A stretch of DNA of 64,000 nucleotides from Streptomyces sp. SDr-06 (GTDB taxonomy: Bacteria; Actinomycetota; Actinomycetes; Streptomycetales; Streptomycetaceae): assembly GCF_003324565.1 (NCBI RefSeq), contig NZ_QOLA01000002.1, forward strand, positions 1 to 64,000. The letters run 5' to 3'. The position numbers and the translations under genes are program-made. Below are positions 58,747-64,000 of the stretch, one piece after another (position 1 is the first letter of the stretch; each line of letters begins with the position of its first letter). The notes under the pieces were generated by a model. It was not told where the DNA came from and did not search any database. It worked only from the letters and a program-made list of their open reading frames with translations.

Positions 58747-59085
58747 ATGGCCCGCCGGAAGAATCCCGACGTTCCGGACGGCCCGGACGGCTCCGCCGAC
58801 CGCCGCCGCAAGGGCACATGGCGCCGCCTCATCGGCCGCTGTCTGCGACCGGTGGGCGAAGCCCTCATGGTCCACGGCGGTGTTGACATGTATCTGACCG
58901 CCGCCGACGGGAACAGGGCCCGGCTGCGCTCGCTCGACAGCGGGTTCCGCCTCATGCTGCGCACCGACGCGGACGGCCCGCCCCCGGGCCACCCCGAACG
59001 GCTGCGCCCCGACGTCCCGCTCACCCGCCAGGAACTCCTGCTCCTGCAGGACCTCCTGAACGAGGCGCCCGGACACAGAAGGTGA
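58747..59085 (+). CDS. small basic hypothetical protein
   Basis: The 112-aa protein starts MARRKNPDVPDGPDGSADRRRKG and has a basic, Arg-rich N-terminus, a central hydrophobic stretch (LMVHGGVDMYLTAADG) and a Leu-rich C-terminal helix (LTRQELLLLQDLLNE). I do not recognise a family. It lies first in the FAAL-ACAD-PPTase set, with a 101-bp gap to the FAAL gene. Codon use is native. Confidence 0.6.
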   Translation: MARRKNPDVPDGPDGSADRRRKGTWRRLIGRCLRPVGEALMVHGGVDMYLTAADGNRARLRSLDSGFRLMLRTDADGPPPGHPERLRPDVPLTRQELLLLQDLLNEAPGHRR

Positions 59086-59186
59086 GCGGGGGCGCCGCCC
59101 AGAACAGTTGATCTTCGAGTGCAGGTCGAGGGGCCGAGCGGAGAGTAGGAGGACCAACCATCCGTCCGAGCACCAGGGAGCAGAGG

Positions 59187-60902
59187 ATGACCCCAGCCAA
59201 GAGCTTCACGCAGGCACTGGCGGCGCGGTTCGCCGACCGAGCCGCACGGACCGCTCTGCTCCGCCTGGACGGTGACGGTGACGCCGACCGGCTCACCTAC
59301 CAGGACCTGGACGTACGGGCCAGATCCGTCGCGGCCGCGCTGCTGCGCCGCCGCGCGGCCGGTGCGCCCGTGCTGATCTCCATGGACGGCGGCCCGCACA
59401 CCGTCGCCGCCCTCGTGGGCTGCCTGTACGCGGGCGCCGTCGCCGTGCCGGTGCCGCCGCCGGACAGCTCGCGCGCCGCCGCCGAGCGCACCGCCGCGAT
59501 CGCCGCCGAGACGGACGCCGCCGTCATGCTCACCGAGTCCGCGCACGCCCCCGAACTGTCCCGGCGCCTCGCGGACGCCGGACGCTCCTCGGTGGTGTGC
59601 CTGGCCGTCGACTGCCTGCCGGACGACGGCGCCGACTGGCGGCCGCCCGCCCTCGACGGCTCCGACCTCGCGCTGCTCCAGTACACCTCCGGGTCCACCG
59701 CCGCCCCGCGCGGTGTCCGGGTCACCCACGCCAACCTCCTTGCCACGATGGAGAGTCTGCGCACCGCGCTCGGCACCGACCAGGACGCCCGCATCGGCGG
59801 CTGGCTCCCGCTCCACCACGACCTCGGCCTGATCGGCCAGCTGCTTCACCCGCTCTGGCTCGGCGCCACGGCCGTCCTGATGCCCGGCCGTCGCTTCGCC
59901 GCCGACCCGTTGAGCTGGCTGCGCGAGGTGGCCCGGCACCGCGTCACCGTCACCGCCGCGCCCGACTCCGCGTACGCCCGCTGCCTGGCCGAAGCCACCG
60001 ACGAGGACCTCGCGGGCCTGGACCTGAGCGCGCTCGCCACCGCCGTCAACGCCTCCGAGCCGGTCTCCGCCGTCACCCTCGCCGCCTTCGCCCACCGCTT
60101 CGCCGCCGCGGGCCTGCGCCCGGGCGCGCTCGCCGCCGGGTACGGCCTCGCCGAGGCCACCCTCCTGGTCAGCCTCGCCGACCGGGTGCCGCCCGCGCCG
60201 GCCACCGTGTCCGCCGACGCCCTGGAGCGCGGCGAGCTGAGCCCACCGGTGCCCGGCCACCCGGTACGCACCCTGGCCGGCTGCGGACCCGCGCGGGGCG
60301 TCACCGTACGCGTCGTCGACCCGGAGAGCTCGGCCGTGCTGCCCGAGGGGGCCGTCGGCGAGATCTGGGTGCGCGGCGAGGCCGTCGCCGACGGCTACTG
60401 GCGCCGCCCCCTGGAGACCGCCGCCGCCTTCGGCCACGCCACCGCCGCCGGCGAGTACGGCTTCCTGCGCACCGGCGACCTCGGCGCGCTGCGCGACGGG
60501 GAGCTCTACCTCACCGGCCGCATCAAGGACGCCCTCCTCGTCGACGGCCGCACCCTGCACCCGCAGGAGGCCGAGCGCCAACTCGCCCAGTCCGGCGCCC
60601 CGTTCGGCTCGGCCGTGGTCCTGGCCACGCCCGCCGAGCACGAGGAGATCGTCGCCATCCAGGAGATCCGCGGCGCCGGCTGGAGCCCCGGCCAGCTCGC
60701 CGACCTCGCCGAGCGGGTCCGCGGCTGCCTGCACCAGGAGTTCGGCGCCTCGCTCGGCGGCGTGGTCCTGGTCCGCCCCGGCACCGTGCGCCGCACCACC
60801 AGCGGCAAGGTCCGCCGCTCGCTCATGCGCGAGCTCTACCTGCGCGGCGAACTGCGCCCGCTGTACGCCTCGGCGCCGCCGTACGCCGCAGAAGGAGGCT
60901 GA
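59187..60902 (+). CDS. fatty acyl-AMP ligase (FAAL-like)
   Basis: The 571-aa ANL enzyme has the FAAL pattern GCLYAGAVAVPVPPPD, LLQYTSGSTAAPRGVRVTHANL and GGWLPLHHDLGLIGQLLHPLWLGATAVLM. The C-terminal part has LRTGDLGALRDGELYLTGRIKD and RRTTSGKVRRSLMREL. FAALs adenylate fatty acids and pass them to an ACP instead of CoA. The ATG at 59187 follows GGGAGCAGAGG. The acyl-CoA dehydrogenase gene begins 4 bp after its stop. No carrier-protein gene lies in this operon, so the acceptor must be one of the carriers elsewhere in the window (18.2, 25.9 or 43.9 kb) or unlinked. Confidence 0.88.
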   Translation: MTPAKSFTQALAARFADRAARTALLRLDGDGDADRLTYQDLDVRARSVAAALLRRRAAGAPVLISMDGGPHTVAALVGCLYAGAVAVPVPPPDSSRAAAERTAAIAAETDAAVMLTESAHAPELSRRLADAGRSSVVCLAVDCLPDDGADWRPPALDGSDLALLQYTSGSTAAPRGVRVTHANLLATMESLRTALGTDQDARIGGWLPLHHDLGLIGQLLHPLWLGATAVLMPGRRFAADPLSWLREVARHRVTVTAAPDSAYARCLAEATDEDLAGLDLSALATAVNASEPVSAVTLAAFAHRFAAAGLRPGALAAGYGLAEATLLVSLADRVPPAPATVSADALERGELSPPVPGHPVRTLAGCGPARGVTVRVVDPESSAVLPEGAVGEIWVRGEAVADGYWRRPLETAAAFGHATAAGEYGFLRTGDLGALRDGELYLTGRIKDALLVDGRTLHPQEAERQLAQSGAPFGSAVVLATPAEHEEIVAIQEIRGAGWSPGQLADLAERVRGCLHQEFGASLGGVVLVRPGTVRRTTSGKVRRSLMRELYLRGELRPLYASAPPYAAEGG

Positions 60903-60906
60903 GCCC

Positions 60907-62640
60907 ATGCCCACCGCCGCCGTCCGGGCCGCAGACCCGGACGTACGCCACCGCGCCGAGCGGCTCGAATTCCGCTTCGGCGACCCCTGCGACCCGGCCA
61001 ACGCGCTGGGCTTCCGCGCCCTGCTCGCCGCCGACGGGGACAGCGAACTCCTCGCCCCCGCCGAGGCGTTGCTGGACGAGGAGGGTTTCGGCGCCGAGCT
61101 GGTGCCGGTCGCGCTCGGCGGCCGGCTGCGCGACGCCGACCAGCTGATGCGCATGCTGCGCCCGGTCTTCCGTCGCGATGTCGCGCTCGCCTTCGGCTAC
61201 GGCATCACCTCGCTGTTCGCGGCCGCCCCGGTGTTCGCCGCCGGGTCGCCCGTCCAGCGCGAGAGCGTGGCCGCGCTGCTCGCCTCGGGCGGCCGCGCGG
61301 CCATCGTGCACCGCTCGCTCGCCCACGGCACCGCGATGCTGCGCGGCGAACTCACCGCCATGGAGTACTCCGGCGGCTTCGTCCTGGACGGCCGCAAGGA
61401 CGTCGTCATCAACGCGGAGCGCGCGGGCGCCGTCGTCGCCTACGTCCGCACCGACCCCGCCCCGGGCCCGGCGTCCCACTCGGTGTTCCTGCTCGACCCG
61501 GACCAACTCCCGCCGGACGGCGTGCGGTTGCTCAAGCGCTCGCCCACCACGGGCATGCGCGGCTGCCGCTTCGCCGGGTACGAGTTCGACGAGTGCGAGG
61601 TGCCGGGCACGGCACTGGTCGGCGAACTCGGCGCGGGCGTCCGCCTTTCGCTGCGTACCTTCCAGCTCAACCGCACCCTCATCACCGGCGCCGTCATCGC
61701 CTCCGTGGACACCGTGCTGCGCGCCGCCGTACGGTCGGCGCTCGCGGGCGCCACCCTCGGCAGGCGCCAGCGCGGGGTGCTCGCCGGGGTGTTCGCCGAT
61801 CTGCTCGCGGGCGACGCCATGGCCACCGCCGTGCTGCGCGCCCTGTCCCTGCTGCCGGGAGCCGCCCATCTGGCTGCGGCCGAGCTCAAGTACCTCGTAC
61901 CGGACCTGCTCCGGGACGACCTGGAGGAGCTCGCCACCGTGCTCGGGGCCGGCGGCTACAGCCGCGACACCGACCAGGGCATGCTCAGCAAGCTGCTCCG
62001 CGACCTGCCGGCCGCCGGGCTCGGGCACGCCGGGACCGCCTCCTGCCAGGCCGTGGTCATCCCCCAACTCCCCATGCTGGCAAGGCACTTCTGGGGCACG
62101 GAGGCGGAGCCGCCCGCCGCCCTGTTCGACCTCGGCGAACCGGTGCCGCACCTCGACATCGGCGGCCTCGAAGTCGCGGGCGGCGGCGACTTCCTGGCCG
62201 CGTCCCTCACCGCGTCGGCCGGACGCCTCGCGGGATCGGGGGCCGAGGGCCCGTACGGGGAGGTGCTCGCCGCGATGGCCGCCGCCTTCCACGCCGATCT
62301 GCTGGCCGTGCGCGAGGCCTGCCTCCTGATCGAGCCCGGCGACCGGGCCGCGCTCGCGAGCCCCGCCACCGCCGCCCTCGCCGACCGGCACTCCGTGCTG
62401 TCGGCCGCCGGGGCGGCCCTGGCCGCCTGGGAGCACCACCGCCGCGGCGCCGGATTCCTCGCCGACCCCGCCTGGCTGGTGCTCGCCCTGCACCGCTACG
62501 GGCGCAGGCTGGGCCTCACCCTTCCTCCGCTGCCACCGGACTGCGTCGACCGGGTGGCGGAGGAGCTGCTGGCGCGATTCCGGGCCGGCCGCAGTTTCGA
62601 TCTTCACGACGCGCCTCTGGCGGAAGCAGGTACCCCATGA
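60907..62640 (+). CDS. acyl-CoA dehydrogenase-family flavoprotein
   Basis: The 577-aa protein has an ACAD middle domain (SVFLLDPDQLPPDGVRLLKRS, GMRGCRFAGYEFDECEVPGTALVGELGAGVRL) and a C-terminal helical domain that includes GAGGYSRDTDQGMLSKLLRDLPAAG. It is longer than the usual 380-400 aa, with an additional ~150-residue C-terminal part as in some very long-chain or secondary-metabolism ACADs. With the FAAL it could introduce a double bond in the loaded fatty acyl group, as FAAL/ACAD pairs do in lipopeptide clusters. GAAGGAGGCTGAGCCC precedes the ATG. Confidence 0.88.
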   Translation: MPTAAVRAADPDVRHRAERLEFRFGDPCDPANALGFRALLAADGDSELLAPAEALLDEEGFGAELVPVALGGRLRDADQLMRMLRPVFRRDVALAFGYGITSLFAAAPVFAAGSPVQRESVAALLASGGRAAIVHRSLAHGTAMLRGELTAMEYSGGFVLDGRKDVVINAERAGAVVAYVRTDPAPGPASHSVFLLDPDQLPPDGVRLLKRSPTTGMRGCRFAGYEFDECEVPGTALVGELGAGVRLSLRTFQLNRTLITGAVIASVDTVLRAAVRSALAGATLGRRQRGVLAGVFADLLAGDAMATAVLRALSLLPGAAHLAAAELKYLVPDLLRDDLEELATVLGAGGYSRDTDQGMLSKLLRDLPAAGLGHAGTASCQAVVIPQLPMLARHFWGTEAEPPAALFDLGEPVPHLDIGGLEVAGGGDFLAASLTASAGRLAGSGAEGPYGEVLAAMAAAFHADLLAVREACLLIEPGDRAALASPATAALADRHSVLSAAGAALAAWEHHRRGAGFLADPAWLVLALHRYGRRLGLTLPPLPPDCVDRVAEELLARFRAGRSFDLHDAPLAEAGTP

Positions 62641-63473
62641 GCCCCCTCAAAAGGACGGGCATCGCCGAACCCCTTCTGATGCCGGGACCCGACAGCCCAT
62701 GGAGCCGGGTGCGGCAGGCCATGGCATGGCACGGCCATGTCGTGGTGCACGCCAACTGGCGGGACTGGCTGCCGGCGGCCATCGCCGACCCCCAGCTGCG
62801 CCCGCTGCTCGGCGCCCGGGACTGGCAGCGGCTCAACAACCTCCAGGACCCGGAGGCCCGTGACCGCTTCGCCGCCTCCCGGCTCCTGGTGAAGCACACC
62901 GCGGGCGCGGCCCTCCAGACCCCGCCCGAGACCGTGGAGCTGGCCTCCAAGGCGGGCGGGCGCCCCTATCTGCGCGGCTGCGACCAGATCGAGGTCAGCC
63001 TCAGCCACACCCGGGACCTCCTGGTGGTGGGCCTCAACCGGCGCGGCCGGGTCGGCGTCGACACCGAGCTGGCCGACCGCCGCATCCAGTACTCCGCGGT
63101 CCAGCGCCATCTGTGCACCCCCGCCGAGCGCCGCTGGCTCGGCGGACTCGACGAGGCCGAGCAGCAGCGCCGCCTGGTGCGCACCTGGACGCTGAAGGAG
63201 GCGTACACCAAGGCGCTCGGCCAGGGCATGCGGATGGGCTTCACCCAGTTCGGCTTCGACGCGGAGGGCGCCAGCCTGCTCACCCCGCAGGGCGAGCCCG
63301 CCTCGCACGGCGAGTGGGCGTTCGCCACCTTCGAGCTGGACGGCGGCTATCTGGTGGGGGTGGCCTGCCACGACGCGGGGCTGCGCGACGAGGGCGACAC
63401 CGCGGTCTCCACCATGCTCGACGAGGGCTTCCTCGGCGAGGTCGTCGAGCTGGTCGGCCGCGCCCCGCACTGA
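62637..63473 (+). CDS. 4'-phosphopantetheinyl transferase (Sfp-type)
   Basis: The 278-aa protein has the two hallmark motifs GRVGVDTEL (Mg-binding Asp and Glu) and TWTLKEAYTKALGQG, with an upstream SLSHTRDLLVVG strand. It converts apo carrier proteins to the holo form with CoA. This locus has at least three carriers (18.2, 25.9 and 43.9 kb) that need it. The ATG at 62637 overlaps the ACAD stop (ATGA). A strong terminator follows, and this gene marks the right edge of the locus. Confidence 0.93.
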   Translation: MSPLKRTGIAEPLLMPGPDSPWSRVRQAMAWHGHVVVHANWRDWLPAAIADPQLRPLLGARDWQRLNNLQDPEARDRFAASRLLVKHTAGAALQTPPETVELASKAGGRPYLRGCDQIEVSLSHTRDLLVVGLNRRGRVGVDTELADRRIQYSAVQRHLCTPAERRWLGGLDEAEQQRRLVRTWTLKEAYTKALGQGMRMGFTQFGFDAEGASLLTPQGEPASHGEWAFATFELDGGYLVGVACHDAGLRDEGDTAVSTMLDEGFLGEVVELVGRAPH

Positions 63474-63484
63474 GCGGCCCCGGG

Positions 63485-63539
63485 CAGCACAAAGGCCCCG
63501 TTCCGTCCTGGGGAAGGACGGAACGGGGCCTTCGTGCTG
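63485..63539. terminator. bidirectional terminator between PPTase and rpsT
   Basis: CAGCACAAAGGCCCCGTTCC and its inverted complement flank a TCCTGGGGAAGGA core, giving a long stem with T/A ends. It lies between convergent genes. Confidence 0.88.
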
Positions 63540-63664
63540 CTTCTGGATAGCGCCGCGCCCGCGTGGCGAACGCGTCCGCGCGCGGCACTGAGCTGCCGTC
63601 GGGGAGCGGTAGAGGGGCCGCTGGGTCCCGTCGGGCGGGTCGATCAGATGAAGCGGATTACGTC

Positions 63665-63931
63665 TTAGCCCTGGAGGGCGGCAACCTTGCGCGCCAGCGC
63701 CGACTTCTTGTTGGCGGCGGCGTTCTTGTGGATGACACCCTTGCTGACGGCCTTGTCGAGCTTCTTGGAGGCCTCGCGAGCGGCCACGGTGGCCTTCTCG
63801 AGGTCGCCGGCCGTGACAGCCTCGCGAGCCTTGCGGATCGCGGTCTTGAGCGAGGACTTGACGGCCTTGTTGCGCAGGCGCGCCTTCTCGTTCGTCTTGT
63901 TCCGCTTGATCTGGGACTTGATGTTCGCCAC
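63665..63931 (-). CDS. rpsT: 30S ribosomal protein S20
   Basis: The 88-aa basic protein starts [21 protein letters not shown] and ends [25 protein letters not shown], the canonical S20 sequence. It binds 16S rRNA. I chose the GTG at 63931, which fits the family start (initiator followed by ANIKS). It is a core gene and marks the right boundary of the biosynthetic region. Confidence 0.98.
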   Translation of the reverse strand: MANIKSQIKRNKTNEKARLRNKAVKSSLKTAIRKAREAVTAGDLEKATVAAREASKKLDKAVSKGVIHKNAAANKKSALARKVAALQG

Positions 63932-63960
63932 GAAAGAGCCTTTGCAGGTTCGATGATTCG

Positions 63961-63988
63961 ATCTTAGGTCGTGCCCCGCCGCCACAAG
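63961..63988 (-). promoter_or_regulatory. probable rpsT promoter
   Basis: On the minus strand CTTGTG (63988-63983) and TAAGAT (63966-63961) are spaced by 16 bp, 30 bp upstream of the GTG. The -10 box is a good vegetative match; the -35 is partial. Confidence 0.4.
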
Positions 63989-64000
63989 GGTGACGAGACA

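Noticed and set aside
2941..63473. The known cervimycin or polyketomycin cluster
   Set aside because: The KASIII-like enzyme suggests cervimycin, but methyltransferases expected for such products are absent and an NRPS and YcaO are present. I cannot identify a known product from the sequence alone.
1..64000. tRNA, rRNA, insertion sequence or integrase
   Set aside because: I looked for cloverleaf-like segments, transposase motifs and terminal repeats near gene gaps and found none that I could support by eye.

Overview
The window is high-GC actinobacterial DNA, almost certainly from a Streptomyces. Third codon positions are strongly G/C, GTG and TTG starts are common, and the gene families are typical of the genus. 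Housekeeping genes sit at both ends: holA (DNA polymerase III delta) near the left and rpsT (ribosomal protein S20) at the right. These two genes are normally close neighbours in Streptomyces. About 60 kb of specialised-metabolite genes lies between them here.

Region 1 (2.9-16.3 kb, mostly minus strand) holds an acyl-CoA carboxylase beta/epsilon pair and a nearly complete dTDP-deoxysugar pathway: nucleotidylyltransferase, 4,6-dehydratase, 2,3-dehydratase, 3-ketoreductase, PLP/Fe-S C-3 dehydratase, epimerase and 4-ketoreductase. This set predicts a 2,3,6-trideoxyhexose of the rhodinose/amicetose type. A class A flavin monooxygenase, an FMN reductase and a luciferase-like monooxygenase are interspersed. 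Region 2 (16.7-18.7 kb, plus strand) is an acyl/aminoacyl-AMP ligase, a free carrier protein and a 30-residue membrane peptide. Region 3 (19.2-32.9 kb, minus strand) has six GT-B glycosyltransferases, an MFS pump, a DrrAB-like ABC exporter and an unusual A-PCP-C NRPS protein. Region 4 (33.1-35.7 kb, plus strand) has a CerJ/DpsC-like KASIII acyltransferase, an SDR and a two-domain ABM oxygenase. Region 5 (35.7-48.4 kb, mostly minus strand) is the type II PKS core: KS alpha, chain-length factor, ACP, ketoreductase, aromatase/cyclases, oxygenases, an AMP ligase and a thioesterase.

Region 6 (48.6-58.4 kb) contains a SARP regulator and, divergent from it, a RiPP cassette: a 54-aa precursor, a fused E1-like/YcaO cyclodehydratase and a small partner protein. 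Two huge sensor kinases follow, each carrying two complete DesK-type kinase modules, and one NarL-type response regulator. Region 7 (58.7-63.5 kb) has a fatty acyl-AMP ligase, an acyl-CoA dehydrogenase and a phosphopantetheinyl transferase.

Taken together, the genes suggest an aromatic polyketide decorated with oligosaccharide chains of trideoxysugars and with one or more acyl or aminoacyl groups. No methyltransferase was found. TCGAGNN-like heptamers repeated at 11-bp spacing, the known SARP-box architecture, occur upstream of most operons, so the SARP at 48.6-49.4 kb could control the whole locus. Whether the RiPP and FAAL cassettes belong to the same pathway is open. Intergenic gaps at several convergent gene ends carry a repeated GCGCAGTTCCCCGCGCCCCT-type element. 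I saw no tRNA, rRNA, CRISPR, integrase or transposase.
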